Assembly (NCBI GenBank): GCA_011032825.1
Contig: JAADJZ010000024.1
Location: forward strand, 600,331-664,330
Direction: 5' to 3'
DNA: 64,000 bases
Source: Massariosphaeria phaeospora
Lineage: Eukaryota; Ascomycota; Dothideomycetes; Pleosporales
The notes under the pieces are model-generated. The model saw only the letters and a program-made list of their open reading frames with translations. It ran no database searches and had not been told where the DNA came from. Positions 32,201 through 43,294 of the stretch are shown here, in pieces. Position 1 is the stretch's first letter. Each line of letters opens with the position of its first letter. Made by a program: the position numbers and the translations under genes.

Positions 32201-34830
32201 GCAGGAGGCTGGGGCATTTGATGCGCTTGTATTCGAGGATCAGGACCATGCGTCTGGGTCTGCATTGGCATGCGCAGGCGAGGATCTTGACTAGATAGAC
32301 CCCCGGATATAACGCCAAACGTTCTCGGATCTGCTGTATGGCTCGCAAGTTGAGCGTTTGGGTTTTGTACTTGCAGCCGAGGATCTTGCATGCCTGAGAC
32401 CTGGTCTGTACCACTTTGAGGGTTGGAATCCTGCAGAAGACGTCGCTGGGCCAAGCCTGGCGGAGCCGAAGGTTGTGGCGGAGGAGATACGTTGCTAGAT
32501 GGCGGCGGAGAAACATCACTGTGAGGTGGGACCTGGGCCTGTTGAGGGCGCCTGCTATTCTGGGGAGAATACACGTTGGAATACCCTGGTTTTTTTTCTG
32601 GTGAGCGCAAAACCTGGTCCTGTTCGTTTGGCTGGTTGTTGACTTGACTCTGATGCGTCTCCGTGTGATTGCGCCTAGGTCTACGTTGATATTGACCTTG
32701 CAGCTTGCTTGGTGTCTGAGGAGTCGACGGTATTTGTGGGCCCGCGCCAGTAGGCCCTGGCCGGTTGATCTCGTCCTGGGGCATGCCGTTGTCATCAGTA
32801 GGGCCGGAGATGAAGCTCATTGGCCGTTCAACACTGTTCCTCCTAGTGTCTTCTTCGGGATCGGATAGGTCCACAGCCTTGGCCGCTCTTGATGTGGAGG
32901 GATATGAAGCTTGTGACACCCCTGAGTCTTGAAAAGCTGCTACTCGCAACGGCTGACCTCTTTCGTCTTGCACGCCCTTGACAATGCCATTGTGGTCAGC
33001 ATAGAGGTCCAAGTCGGGGTCATCGGCAGTAGCCATGCCCTGCGGCTGGACTGGGTCCAGTTCCTCGACAATCGCCACTGATGAAGGGGTGGGCTTTGGT
33101 AAGGATGCTTGTCGCTGGCGACCTCTACTTGAGGGTCTCGACTTTCTCGTCTGACTGGAGACTGGAGAGACCGGGGCGCTATCCTCAGACACCATAGAAG
33201 ATATCGCCGATAATAGTGATTGTGAGCGCTTGTGGCTCCCTGGATTCGCGGTGTCGGCCATAGCGTTCTGCTCCGACTCTTGTGATGTAGACGAGGGTGT
33301 AGGCGGATACTCTTCGATAGACGGTTTCACGGGCGCATCGTCTAACGGCTTCTGGTTAGGAGCCACCACACTTTGGATTTGTGCTGGCTGCTGAACGATC
33401 TGAGGGACAGGTGGTAAGTCGCGATCCTGTTGCTTTACACCCAACTGGCTGCCGTCTAACAGTGACGGAACGGCCACATTATCTTGCTCCCAATCTAGTG
33501 ACTCGTAGGAAGAGCGCGATGGGACATATTGTACTGCGTGGACGACATGGTATGGCGATGCAGAGAGACGTTGCTGGGTGGCGACTGGTGGTGGTGGCGC
33601 AGCGCCATTTTTACCTGCAGCTGCATACTGCGGGGTCTGTGCAACTCCGCCCACTTCAGCTGCCTGGATATCTTCAATACCGACTCCCGTCTGCCTTGCG
33701 ACCTCTTTCTTTTTTGTTGGCGGCGCTTCTTCGTCGCCAATTGTGGGAGATAACATTGGCGATACGTCGCCTGCGCCGATCACTTGCGTTTCGTATGTCG
33801 ACTGCCCCTCATGCGGCACACCGGGACGAACGGGACTCTCCGGAGCACCGCGAGTACTGCTAGTAGATATCGCGACTGGGAGAATCATAGGACTTATATC
33901 GCCCCGAATATGCGGCCGGTCTTGTCCTAGAGATTCGGTGGTACTCCGTGGTTTTTCGTTTCCATCATAGCTCATATCCGAGCGGGCTGGCCCCAGTGAT
34001 GATACAGCTGGTGAAATTTCTCCGGCTTCAAAAGTATTGGGGGCGGCGGAACGTGGAACATCGGAGGCCCGACCGAGAGTTTTCGAGGGGAGAAAATCTT
34101 GACTAGCCCCCGGCCCAGTGTCATCTTCATCATATGAGTTTCTAACAGCTTGTTGCGTCGATGTGTCTTGTTGTGAAGTACCCATCATCTTCTGATCAAC
34201 ATCCCTCGCAGCGGATGGATCAATAAAGATAGGGGGGTTTGGCACTCTCGAGGATTCCATTATGGGTGGAGTCGAGTATCTTATCACCGACTGGAGAACC
34301 GTGTGGCTAGCCCTATCCTGACTCTGGCGTCCTCTTGGCATGTCTTCCGCCCCGTCGGGTATCGGCGGGACCGGCGGAACATCCTCATCCTTGTCCTGGG
34401 CATATAGAGAGAACGCACTTTTCGCAGGTGAAGGCAGCACGCCGAGACGCTCTGGAGGCTGTAGTCCGGTCCGTGGTGGAGTAGATGGGCCCAGAGGCCA
34501 GTGAGGATCTGGACTTGTGTTCCACGCGTCTGGAGCATGATACGTATGGGGTCGATTTCCTCCTATGGGAGGCGTTTCGCGTGGTGAAGTGCTCCTTGGT
34601 GTAGGGCCATTACCAAAGTCCATGTAGATGTTTGGAGGCAGTACAATGCTAGAAGGTCTGGACCTGGAGCGGCTGGAGCGATGAAAGGGGGACGAGAAAC
34701 GGCGTTTCTTCTTCTCATCTCTCGGACTGTCAAGATCCATTGATATTTCGGTGCTTCCCTCCGGAGAGGTGACAAAATCGGGTTCCTCAGATGTGTCCCG
34801 AGAAGATGATACGGAGTCCGATAGCGAGGC
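29287..34830 (-). CDS. Very large Pro/Gln/Ser-rich disordered protein
   Basis: One huge exon encodes 1817 aa from the first ATG (34740). The frame stays open for 30 more sensible codons (ASLSDSVSSSRDTSEEPD...) up to a TAG acceptor at 34831-34833, so a small upstream exon exists; an ATG near 34994 followed by GTAATC is one candidate. Nearly all is low-complexity Pro/Gln/Ser. Short basic patches recur (KKKRRFSSPFHRSSRSRSRP, SVFKSLGGRSSSS, KKKRFSSLGALFGRS). Near the C terminus comes a charged Arg/Glu helix (about 100 residues before the end), then an RGRGARGG patch and a conserved-looking end (PIFELPAVEDDEPVMRATSF). Homologous long proteins are, to my knowledge, common and uncharacterised in filamentous ascomycetes. 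A scaffold or cortical role is conceivable, not shown. Confidence 0.75.
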   Translation of the reverse strand, partial: ASLSDSVSSSRDTSEEPDFVTSPEGSTEISMDLDSPRDEKKKRRFSSPFHRSSRSRSRPSSIVLPPNIYMDFGNGPTPRSTSPRETPPIGGNRPHTYHAPDAWNTSPDPHWPLGPSTPPRTGLQPPERLGVLPSPAKSAFSLYAQDKDEDVPPVPPIPDGAEDMPRGRQSQDRASHTVLQSVIRYSTPPIMESSRVPNPPIFIDPSAARDVDQKMMGTSQQDTSTQQAVRNSYDEDDTGPGASQDFLPSKTLGRASDVPRSAAPNTFEAGEISPAVSSLGPARSDMSYDGNEKPRSTTESLGQDRPHIRGDISPMILPVAISTSSTRGAPESPVRPGVPHEGQSTYETQVIGAGDVSPMLSPTIGDEEAPPTKKKEVARQTGVGIEDIQAAEVGGVAQTPQYAAAGKNGAAPPPPVATQQRLSASPYHVVHAVQYVPSRSSYESLDWEQDNVAVPSLLDGSQLGVKQQDRDLPPVPQIVQQPAQIQSVVAPNQKPLDDAPVKPSIEEYPPTPSSTSQESEQNAMADTANPGSHKRSQSLLSAISSMVSEDSAPVSPVSSQTRKSRPSSRGRQRQASLPKPTPSSVAIVEELDPVQPQGMATADDPDLDLYADHNGIVKGVQDERGQPLRVAAFQDSGVSQASYPSTSRAAKAVDLSDPEEDTRRNSVERPMSFISGPTDDNGMPQDEINRPGPTGAGPQIPSTPQTPSKLQGQYQRRPRRNHTETHQSQVNNQPNEQDQVLRSPEKKPGYSNVYSPQNSRRPQQAQVPPHSDVSPPPSSNVSPPPQPSAPPGLAQRRLLQDSNPQSGTDQVSGMQDPRLQVQNPNAQLASHTADPRTFGVISGGLSSQDPRLRMPMQTQTHGPDPRIQAHQMPQPPAPRTHVEQMMQRPVVNPPLQNGGYRMPGIESPELNTHSAKEKSSSRPKLSSVFKSLGGRSSSSTQQTSNQKNDRINPDPAATGVLNRSAQPQLPAPVLPAEQAVAKKKERKSGTFGSMPSRSQSVETESHVSHASLDSTRVQATDSRLDLRYPTNPVPFRGIPPQQPPPGTPPPPPPKQQTQRASTSGIPEAGKKKRFSSLGALFGRSGTTGHAVPAKSKSSRDDKKSQKIQKHNLSIQPPPAQQWNPQQQRPIPPYNSQYGPPLATARSGPGMQSMAPPQGGPPRDTPRYYQSPQGYQQQQQTYPQQGRPDTSAYAGTRQIAQAHQFQQQGVQAPPASVSNARPPMPDPQFSFEPITPPTDSVQNPPPAGYYPPDRKPPVHDNTTPVSMPAQRVALQQQPQNQGYPQPPSQPHPQPQPLPQQQNAAPQHQANMRRVSSPTSSRGPTPMSAVSQVHRRVSSPMAEPQYETPQIPAAYNPVSGPYVAGEHQPPQPHLQNARPPPAPYGTTPDRQYSDSRMQPLSPQVSAQSQMIPNQRTHSDASSVSLVSPVANQNPASATRAGSPASNPRLPRMTSISEATHPERPWNLNLPEGATEQEIVRARQKHYLEQQLATQEQLHAERTGQSPSPRPSPNTQSPSPNSPLNQAVHESRPSQQQGAGGFREVLPRGAPQLYDLGHDQHEPTISHVHSPHPLQPAPIHPEQVGPPASYALPMSPASMNTRSPVNHLTDALPPPPPPKIPHSPMRPDFAGSQSPLHHTPQHIDHQPQHFEPPPPEQEPDYEQQPPDEPPPSYSGPGLPNDGMDKERPRLPSIMTDAEIRGSHDPDPRRRQLSVTMLQHPQPASMAASPQRSSADMGADILRRQMFEQADRDRKEREQRADAERAQSERERQERDLNRARARELERSYSGGGSVGSLRSQNGSGRGTGRGRGARGGARPIFELPAVEDDEPVMRATSFPGQEWVPRWDED

Positions 34831-35143
34831 CTACGTCACACATCAACACATGTCCACTTGATTATAGAGCGCGACAGAAGATGGAATTAACATTTCATCA
34901 ATGTCAGAAAAGGTGTGACCCTAATCTTACATATGATGGGTTGGATTACTCCTAGGGCCGACGTATCATGAAGCTGGAAAAACAGATATTGCATCGCCCA
35001 TAACAGCTAGGAGATGAAGATGAGATGCCCTTCCAGACGATCCAACCATCTTTCGTGTCAATCTGCGTGAAAAAATAAAAACTCGTAACGAACATTCTTA
35101 GACCGTGCCGGGGGAATAAGGGAAAGCTTGCAGACAAAAAGAA

Positions 35144-38100
35144 TTATTTATCTACCTTATCACCGCCTTTGAATCGGCTTTTGCCCTTAGCGAACAGGCC
35201 CTTTGCACCTGTCATGCCTTTACCGCTCAACAAGCCTGCAGTGTGTAAGAGGTCTTTGCCCTTTGTTTGCATTTGATGACTAGTACTCCTTCCTCCAAAA
35301 CTGCTTGTGTTTGAACCCGGTGGCGGAGCACCGGATGCAGTAGGGGTAGTTGGTACCTGGGCAGCAGCAGAGTTGTATTGTTCGTAGTACGGACCAGTCG
35401 TAGCTTGTTGAGCGCTTGGCGCACTGTGCTTCCCAAATAGTGACAGAGATCCGGTAGGTCTGTGGCGCAGGGAAGAGGCCGCAACCTGTGGCCGTGGCTG
35501 AGAGACAGGATGCGTAGCAAGCTCGGGATTTGAAGTGACCGCAGAAGAAATCCAGTCATTCAAGCCATGATCAGTGCTAGCCCATTGATCGCGGGTTTTG
35601 TTGTACGTAGCAATCCGCTCCGATGATGAAGTTATTGTCACAATGTCCCGGAACCCCAAAAGCTTGTCTTTGTCGGATGTGGGAGACTTTGGCAGTGAGC
35701 CCTGGGTAAAAGAGACACCATGAGTAGTTTCCGCGACAGGCGTTACTTCACCATCTTGCTGCCCCGTATGCCCATGGGAAGTCGTAGCCTCTTCCGGGCT
35801 GACGTCTGATTGCTGCGGAGGCAACGAGGCCTCGGCGCTCAAGCGAGGAGGCATATCAACAGCCTCAGGGTTCAAACTAGAGTTAACGACGTGCAACCCA
35901 GATGGGGGTGACGCTTCCCTGATCGCTCTCGTCTGCGGACTCGTTACCGGTTTGGCAGAGGCTGGTGGTGGTGTGGGCGAACGCTCCGCAATACTCCTGT
36001 CATGAAAATTGTCTGGCCCAGCATTTGCAACTGAATGATTTGGGCCAAAGTATGGGGCTGGAAGGCCTCCATACGTCTCATTTTCCCTCGATTGGGTGAT
36101 AGAAGGTGTGTTCGGATCCTCTTGAGCAGCATCCTGTACCGGGACGCTAGATCCAGCATGTTTGTGTCCGTCGGGGGTTGGATTGTCCTCCCAACTGAAT
36201 CGAGTCATGATCGAGGGCTTGGCTGGTTCCAAGTGCTCAGAAGCCATAGATGTGGATGCTGGAAGAGAATGCTCAATACTGGCCTGAGGGGGTCCTGACC
36301 CCTCACCACGCCCAAGATCATGCGACGTCTGATCACCGTCCGCCCAATAACTGTCGTACTCCCTCGGTAAGATGGAGCTCGCGCGATTCGCGTCGGATGG
36401 ACCAATTGGCTGCAAGGAAGACCGATCCATGTCCACATCTGGTGTCGAAGAAGTCCTCTGCGGGGTAAGACTGGCAACTATCTCTTTCCGTAGTCGGTCA
36501 CTCTCCTGGTCATCAGCAGATGGGGCGGTGCTAAGCTGTGGTAGCACTGTTGGGCGAACGGGCGCCTGGCGTTGATTGTAAAAAGGGAAAGCTTCGGGAG
36601 TCTTCTCTTTTAGATGAGGAGGCGGCGGCATGTCCTCTGAGCTAGGGGTATCCCTCGCGGGAGGGGTAGGTGGAGCAGTTGAAACAGATGATTCAGTTCG
36701 ATCTAGTTGCCAAGGTTTGTGCGGGTATACGTCGCCTCGATCATGCTTCGCTGCTTGGTCGTGGGTGAGTTCCGAAGAAGAAGAACCTAGTCCGACCGAA
36801 GCTTGGATTGCTTCACCCATGGCGCTCCCAGCCGCCTTCAGGGCCGCAAGTGGGTCAGAGGTTAATGTAGGAGCAGGTCCTGTTGTTGCGACCGGGTGTT
36901 TGGCAGTTGTGGGCGTCAGATCTACTTCATCAAGCGGCGATCGAGCGCGGACGTTGTCCGGGGTATAACTTTGGTGAGAGGATAGCTGTTCGTCCTGCTC
37001 ATCATGGTCGGATGACGTGGGAACCGAAGTAGCATAGGACTCCCATTGTCCTGGCAGCTTCGGTCTAAAGCTAACCTCGCGTCCTGCTGCCGGTCTCTGG
37101 TCATTTACAGAGCTGGTGAGCTGGCTCGGAACCGCCTTGGTTGGAGACGAAGGCCGCGAATTTCCCGGGCTTTTCTCCCAAGATTGGATGCTGCTCCTGG
37201 AATTGAATGATTGCGTAGAACCCCGCCGGGAAGCAGAGACATCTCCAAACTTTCCAGCTAACTCTTGGACGCGACCCTTGCTGGGGGATTCAGAGCGAGA
37301 ACGTGACAGAGAAGTATCGGTGGGCGATTGTGCATTGTGAGAATCTAAGTACGCATCTTGCGACTGCTGTTCTGCCGCACTTAGCTCAGACGCGTATTGA
37401 CCAGGGTTCGTTCGCATGGCTGATGCGATATCTGCCTCGCGAGTGGCATAGGCGGGAGACTTCCCCTTCAAGCCTCCTTCCATGACATCTGGCGAAGTGG
37501 AGCGAGTCGAATTTAGCACAGCCGTTTCGGGTTCCGGTACAGCCTCTCGAACTTCGAACGCGGGCGACCGAGCGGGACTCTCACCAGGGGTAGGAGTGGC
37601 CAGACCAGTGTCAGTTGTTGACGAGCCGGAGATGTTGCGAGAGTGGCTGGGAGAAGGCTTGCGAGGTACTTGATATGCACCGCCAAGCATTGTGTTGTTC
37701 GAAGTTGGCCTGGAGACGGGTGTGTTACTCTCACTCGCTTCTTCCGCAATCGCGGGTGTGCTACCATCACCTCCGGGCTGGTTCCGGTTTCTCAGCGCTG
37801 ACGTCGCCGAGCTCGGAACGCGACTCATAATTGGGCTAATGCCGGACGTACTGTCTGTATTACTTCTCGAAACGCCAGAGTCAGATTGCTTCGAAGTCGG
37901 CGTGGGAGGCACCGATCGCTGCTCGTCGACACGTGTGAATGCCTGGTCTACCACAGAGCGGAATCCTTCGCTGTCTGGACCGGGCCCTTGTTGCGACTGA
38001 GGACCACCAGGCCAGAAGCCACCGTCGAAGGCGGATATGCCTTGGGCTTGGGGTAGCGAGGGCGCTTGAGGGGCAGATGGGGAGGCAGCGTTCGGTCGCT

Positions 38101-38968
38101 CCTGCGGGCCAGGGGGAGAGTTCAGCGAGTCCAAGCTCGGCCGCGACGTGTCCATCGAGGCGCGTTCCCTAAAGCGCTCCTCTTCCACACGCCTGTATAT
38201 ATCGGCCGGTCGTACGAACGGAAGCGTCGCGGGGTTGCTTGGCGCACGATTACGCGGTGAAATGGCAACCGGTGAGTCGACTTGACCGATACTGCTTTTT
38301 CGCGGCGGGAACTGGGTGTTCGCCGGAGAGGATGTGCTGCTCCCAAAAGGAGCGGGTGATATCTTCGTAAGCAGAGGTGGCGGCATTGCAGATGGACTGA
38401 AGTCTCGCCGGTGCTGGGGAGTATCGCTCGATTCCGACTCAGCACCACTCGCTTGTCGCATTGCAGGTTGCGTCTGGATAGGTGGTGGCGCTTGGGCCGC
38501 CCACGGTTGCTGGCTAGGCGTCTCTTGAACAGGAGTCATGGACGAGAAGGCGCGGTGCTCGTCACCGGTCTCGAAGGAGTTCCGTCGCGCGGGTTGCTGC
38601 GGCCCCTGACGATAGGGATCGGTGAAGCTCCGCGACGGCTGGGCGCCGTGTTGGCCCTGTGCCTGTCGAGCACCGTACCCAGCCGGCTCGGGCGGAGGGT
38701 CCTGTTCTGTGCCATACTCGTCGTACTCGTCATAGTCGCCCCAATCATCGCCATCGTACGCGTTCTTCTTCGCCTCGACCCATTTCTTCGTTTTCGCGCG
38801 ATTAACATTGGTCTTGTACGATACTGGCTGGGCCGCGGGTTGGAGGTTCTGATGTGGGCGGTCACTGCGGCACGTCAGTTGGGGGAAAGGTCGACTGCTG
38901 GGAGTACGGGAGACAACATACAGCGGCGACCTGCCAGAGTCCTGGGTGAACCGATATGGACCTGACAT
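35144..38968 (-). CDS. Large Ser/Pro-rich disordered protein with conserved ends
   Basis: A frame open from 39004 to 35144. The likely start is the ATG at 38968 (MSGPYRF), because a 66-nt stopless intron at 38865-38930 (GTCGCC..GCAG, CTGAC branch) then joins the conserved N-terminal block QPVSYKTNVNRAKTKKWVEA and the acidic DGDDWGDYDEYDEYG. The spliced product is about 1252 aa. The long middle is disordered Ser/Pro/Gln. The C-terminal 190 residues contain a folded-looking segment (KLLGFRDIVTITSSSERI, then YNKTRDQWAS and GLNDWI) and a Gly/Lys-rich basic tail. The two conserved ends are, as I recall, shared by many uncharacterised ascomycete proteins; I cannot assign a function. It lies only about 310 bp upstream of the previous large gene in the same direction and shares a 794-bp upstream region with SED5. 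Confidence 0.78.
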   Translation of the reverse strand: MSGPYRFTQDSGRSPLYVVSRTPSSRPFPQLTCRSDRPHQNLQPAAQPVSYKTNVNRAKTKKWVEAKKNAYDGDDWGDYDEYDEYGTEQDPPPEPAGYGARQAQGQHGAQPSRSFTDPYRQGPQQPARRNSFETGDEHRAFSSMTPVQETPSQQPWAAQAPPPIQTQPAMRQASGAESESSDTPQHRRDFSPSAMPPPLLTKISPAPFGSSTSSPANTQFPPRKSSIGQVDSPVAISPRNRAPSNPATLPFVRPADIYRRVEEERFRERASMDTSRPSLDSLNSPPGPQERPNAASPSAPQAPSLPQAQGISAFDGGFWPGGPQSQQGPGPDSEGFRSVVDQAFTRVDEQRSVPPTPTSKQSDSGVSRSNTDSTSGISPIMSRVPSSATSALRNRNQPGGDGSTPAIAEEASESNTPVSRPTSNNTMLGGAYQVPRKPSPSHSRNISGSSTTDTGLATPTPGESPARSPAFEVREAVPEPETAVLNSTRSTSPDVMEGGLKGKSPAYATREADIASAMRTNPGQYASELSAAEQQSQDAYLDSHNAQSPTDTSLSRSRSESPSKGRVQELAGKFGDVSASRRGSTQSFNSRSSIQSWEKSPGNSRPSSPTKAVPSQLTSSVNDQRPAAGREVSFRPKLPGQWESYATSVPTSSDHDEQDEQLSSHQSYTPDNVRARSPLDEVDLTPTTAKHPVATTGPAPTLTSDPLAALKAAGSAMGEAIQASVGLGSSSSELTHDQAAKHDRGDVYPHKPWQLDRTESSVSTAPPTPPARDTPSSEDMPPPPHLKEKTPEAFPFYNQRQAPVRPTVLPQLSTAPSADDQESDRLRKEIVASLTPQRTSSTPDVDMDRSSLQPIGPSDANRASSILPREYDSYWADGDQTSHDLGRGEGSGPPQASIEHSLPASTSMASEHLEPAKPSIMTRFSWEDNPTPDGHKHAGSSVPVQDAAQEDPNTPSITQSRENETYGGLPAPYFGPNHSVANAGPDNFHDRSIAERSPTPPPASAKPVTSPQTRAIREASPPSGLHVVNSSLNPEAVDMPPRLSAEASLPPQQSDVSPEEATTSHGHTGQQDGEVTPVAETTHGVSFTQGSLPKSPTSDKDKLLGFRDIVTITSSSERIATYNKTRDQWASTDHGLNDWISSAVTSNPELATHPVSQPRPQVAASSLRHRPTGSLSLFGKHSAPSAQQATTGPYYEQYNSAAAQVPTTPTASGAPPPGSNTSSFGGRSTSHQMQTKGKDLLHTAGLLSGKGMTGAKGLFAKGKSRFKGGDKVDK

Positions 38969-39762
38969 GGCGAATGGTGTGTCGAAGGCAGATGTATTAG
39001 GCACTTGCTGCTCTACTGGCTGCGCGGAACTGGTCTATTATGCCCAGACAGACCTGAACGAGCGGTCGTGGTATGAACCCCCGAGGCGCATCAATCTGGA
39101 AGCGCGGCACTGAGGCCTGGCGCAAGGCTGCACAAAAGACGTTGGCGGCTGGTGGTACGAAAGACGAAATAATAGAACGGGATATTCAACGAAAGGTGGG
39201 CGTCGGTGATGATGGAGAGGTGAGGTGTGGTGGAGGAGACCGCATGGGCAGACGAATCTCCGAGCCAGTCAACGCGCGATCGACCCTGCAGAATCAAGGA
39301 AGAAGCTGTCGGCAATGATGCGCCAGCAAAATACGAGGAGGAGCGACGATTGAATTGTGCAGATGATGCAAAGAGACAGCTGGCACAATTTCCACCAGAT
39401 TTCCCACCCAACTTTCCCCTGTTCGATTGTTGGCAGTTGGAGGCCCCGGCACAGCCACACTGTAGCCGCCACACCTGGTGAATGAACGGGCCGCCCGTTG
39501 AGCAAGTTCCACGTTTCTTTCAGAGACCCCGACCCCCGAGCGACAGACACACACCACCACGCACTTCACGCCCACATCACTACTCAGCGCCTCGTCCCCG
39601 TCCATGCAGAAGAGAACACAAGAGTCCTATCGAAAAGCGTAACCGGAATTCGCCAGACAGCACCGCTCCGCGCGGACGAACGTGCCCGCGACTCCCGACT
39701 CCCGCCTCACACCTCACACACCTCTCAGCCGCCCCAAGGCGACTCCCACCCGCACAATCGCC
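38969..39762. promoter_or_regulatory. Bidirectional upstream region, large disordered protein / SED5
   Basis: About 790 bp between divergent starts. It holds short ORFs on both strands, none convincing, and a C-rich stretch before SED5. No clear TATA box. Confidence 0.45.
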
Positions 39763-40867
39763 ATGGCCGTCTCGATACAAGACCGCACCGACGAGTTCCG
39801 CTCCATCCTCGCCCAAGCACAGCGCCGCCACGCGCAATCCAAAACGGGCGCCCAGCGCCAATCCCTCCTATCGACACAGCAAAAGGCCGAGGCCAACGGC
39901 AGCACACCGCAGCGGCAGCGCTCGGAATTCGCGCGCCAGGCCCGCGATATCGGCCGCGGGATAGCCGGCACCATGGCGAAGCTGGAGCGGCTGTCGCAGC
40001 TGGCGCGGCGCAAGACGCTGTTCGACGACCGGCCCGTGGAAATCGACGAGCTGACCTTCGTCATCAAGCAGGACATGGCGCAGCTGTCGGGCCAGATCCA
40101 GGGCCTGCAGCAACTGACGACGAAGCAGCACCCCAAGGCGCGGCCCGGCGCCGACCAGGAGGGCGAGCACAACCACCAGGTCGTCGTCATGCTGAAGGAC
40201 AAGCTGCAGAACGTCGGCGGCAGCTTCAAGGACGTGCTGGAAGTGCGCACCAAGAACATGCAGGCGTCGCGCTCGCGCACAGAGCAGTTCCTCTCGTCGG
40301 CGGCCTCGCACTCGCAGTCGAGCCTCAACCCCGGCCGGACAGATTCCCCGCTGTACCAGACGCCACAGCGCGGGCCCTCGCCCGGCGGCTTCCGAAACGC
40401 GAGTGCCGCCCAACAAGACCTGCTCTCGCTCGACCCGTCCGGGTCCTCGGCGCTCACGCGCAGCGGGCCGCAATCCGACCAGCAGCTCCTGCTGATGGAA
40501 GAAGCCCAGCCGCAGAACGCATACATCCAGCAACGAGGTAACGCAATCGAGTCCATCGAGAGCACCATCAGCGAACTGGGCAGCATCTTCGGGCAGCTCG
40601 CGCAGATGGTGTCGGAGCAGGGCGAGCAGATCCAGCGCATCGACGCGAACACCGAGGACGTGGTCGACAACGTCGAGGGCGCGCAGCGCGAGCTAATGAA
40701 GTACTGGAGTCGGGTGCAGGGCAACCGGTGGCTGGTTGCTAAGATGTTTGGCGTGCTTATGATTTGTATGTCTACTCCTATCCATATCCACCGTTCCTTC
40801 TCGGCGACGCGAACTCTACTAACATGCCCGTCTAGTTTTCCTTCTGTGGGTGCTTATCGCCGGGTAG
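39763..40867 (+). CDS. SED5: Syntaxin-5 homologue Sed5, Golgi Qa-SNARE
   Basis: Two exons, 39763-40765 and 40836-40867, encode 344 aa. The intron (70 nt, CTAAC branch site) splits the transmembrane segment, so the last ten residues (FLLWVLIAG) come from a 32-nt exon. The N terminus has the short peptide IQDRTDEF that in Sed5/syntaxin-5 binds the SM protein Sly1. Helices of the Habc domain follow (about residues 65-180), then a Gln/Ser/Pro linker, the SNARE helix (about 255-315, IESIESTISELG..., central layer Gln in VSEQGEQIQRID) and a C-terminal anchor. It mediates ER-to-Golgi and intra-Golgi fusion. The second in-frame ATG is used because upstream codons are Pro/Thr-rich leader. Confidence 0.94.
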
Positions 40868-43294
40868 ACAAGCCCGCAGCCCTCCTTTCCTCTATTTCCT
40901 CTATCTACATACCACTAGCAACTAGCATTTCCTCCGGCGTTCGCGAAAGAAAGGAAGGGGTTCATCAACACCAGGTTCTACTTCTCCGTTTTGAGGTTGC
41001 ACTAAAGGGCGCGAGAGACACACAGGTCCCTCGCGCCGCACACTACAGCGCCACCTCCACCACCACCACCGAGTTCATTTTCGTCTCTTCAAACACTGTA
41101 CCACCGCCATTATTTTCTTCCGCATGGATGTATTCACTCACCAACCACGGCGCTGAAGACGACACATCCCACGTAAAAGACTTGCGGGCCATTCTAGTTC
41201 TTTTAATAGATTCTACTTTCATCGTTACTCATGCTTATTTTCCTGATCTTGGGTTGCCCTATCTCCCTATCTACTTATGTATCATGTTGGTCGAGCTCTC
41301 GGAGCGCGCGTTGGCTTCTTTTCTAATTGTGTTACCTGGCGCCTAACCGCGTGTAATGTGGGCGCAGAGGCTTCGAGCTTCCATCCCTGGGTGTGCATAG
41401 ATGCGGCAAGAAGGGGACGGGGCTGGGTGTGGAACAGATATGGATCTTCGAAAGAGAAGGCGGGCTGCATGGCTTGGTCGCGGTGCCTTGGTGTACAGCA
41501 GATAGCATCCCGCGGAGGGGCGAGGGGCCCGGGGGTGGTGGCCGTGGTCTTGCGAGGGGGGTTCAGAGTAGAATCTATCCGCATGCACGAGCGGGTGTAT
41601 CCTCCGAACCATGTTGAGTGTCGAGGATTGGAGTCTCCCTGTTGTTGGAGAGCCAGGCCGAGGTAATTCGGTGAATATCTGTTAAGTGGATGTCAATGGA
41701 TTGGAAATAGAAGACTGGAACCATGATGCTGCTGCTACCCGACGGTGCCATAGTCGGTAGATGTATTGCTGATCCATATTCGAAGAATCTTACTAGAACT
41801 CTGAAGCTGATGCCATTGCACCTTGCTTCGGCTAGTCCTTAGTAGAAGGACCGGAGGTTTTCAGCCGAGAAGTCGATGGGGACTAGAAGGTAGCACACGG
41901 CTCGCCTATCCCAGTCAGGTAGTCCCTTACACTAATCCACAACGTTAGCGTATGTAGTGTCTTGTATCACCCTACTCCCTCCCCGTACACTAGGTATGAC
42001 CATAGACATTATATAGCGGGGCGCACGACGACACGTCTGATTCTAGCTCTTCTCGGCCGAACACCGGTCCAAGTCCACATTGTAAAGTCTCAGTTGAGAT
42101 GGAGTTGTCCGACCCAGACCGCCATCTAGATTGTAGTGTGGGCTCGAACGCTCCGCCCTGTCTTCACGGAGATGTGACCTCGACGCAGATCGAAGTATTT
42201 AGGTGGACCACTTCTGTACGACAGACCTGCGTTGTGCATGCACACACTAGATCGGAGCAGATTCCGGTCAATCACTGTGTCCTCGACGGATGTTGAGGTG
42301 ATGGTGCTCTCAGAACTATGCCGCTACTGACGAAATGTATGGTTTGCTGATACGGATCCGTCGGACACAAGCATGACCCTACTCATTTCCGGAGGGTCAG
42401 AGCTACCCCAGAGTCGTTCGTCCCGCGAAACTGCCTATCACTTGCCAGCGTTTTGCATGCCTGTCCGTTTCGTCATCGAGGCCGCGGGCGGTTTCCCGCA
42501 TGCCAGGGTGATCAGCTCGTCGGGGAGTCACCGGAGCGGTGGAGTGTGGTCTGCCATTATTGAGGATTGACAGGCGCCGGTCGGCACATAGCGGGAAGTA
42601 GCGGGTCTGCAGCTAGCAGGCGCTACATCAGTGTGGAATCACGAGCGCTGCCCTGTTGATGCGGCGGCGGGTGGAGGGCTGCGTCTGTGGTGGACGTCGT
42701 CTGGTGTTAGCTCGGGAGGCTGCTTGCGTCCGAACCGCTGCGGGCGGCAGTGTCTCTCCAGTACCGGCGCGCAGCGGTGAAGAGTCTAAGTTGGAGGAAA
42801 CGGCGACGAGTGGCCTCGAGCAAGTTGGAGGTGTCATGTCGGCGAGCACTGAAAGCGTCCATGCGGAACCGCGGCCTGGCTGGCACAAGATGAGTGGACG
42901 AGTGGCGGCCGGGGTCGTTGCCATTCACCCCAGGTCGTTGCGTGCAGCCGGCCGCTCGCCTGCCCATGATTGGCTGGCTTGCGGCGGATGTGGTGGGGGA
43001 AGTCGCAGAAGTGACAGCAGGCGGGACCGGGCAGCTCTTGCTGTCTTCCAATTTTGCTGTCGTTGCGCTCACCGACTGACGTCCATTATTACTACACTAC
43101 ACTACCCACCCGACCCGCCGCAATTGCTGCAACCCTCCCTCGCTGTTTACTCTGCCGCACTCCCCCCCAAAGTCAACCGCTCCATCCGCATACCGCTTCT
43201 TCCGCGCTCGCTCGATTCGCATAGCTCGAATGCCTCTTATCGCTAGCGCTTGACATCACCGTCACCAGAGTGAGCGGTCTAGCGCCTCGGAGCC
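40868..43294. other. Long intergenic region, no gene recognised
   Basis: 2.4 kb between SED5 and the RING-like gene. The SED5 3' UTR should occupy the first few hundred bases. Short frames occur at 41277-41666 and 42373-43246 on both strands, with no family resemblance, coherent splicing or third-position signal I trust. A pyrimidine-rich leader precedes 43295. Confidence 0.5.
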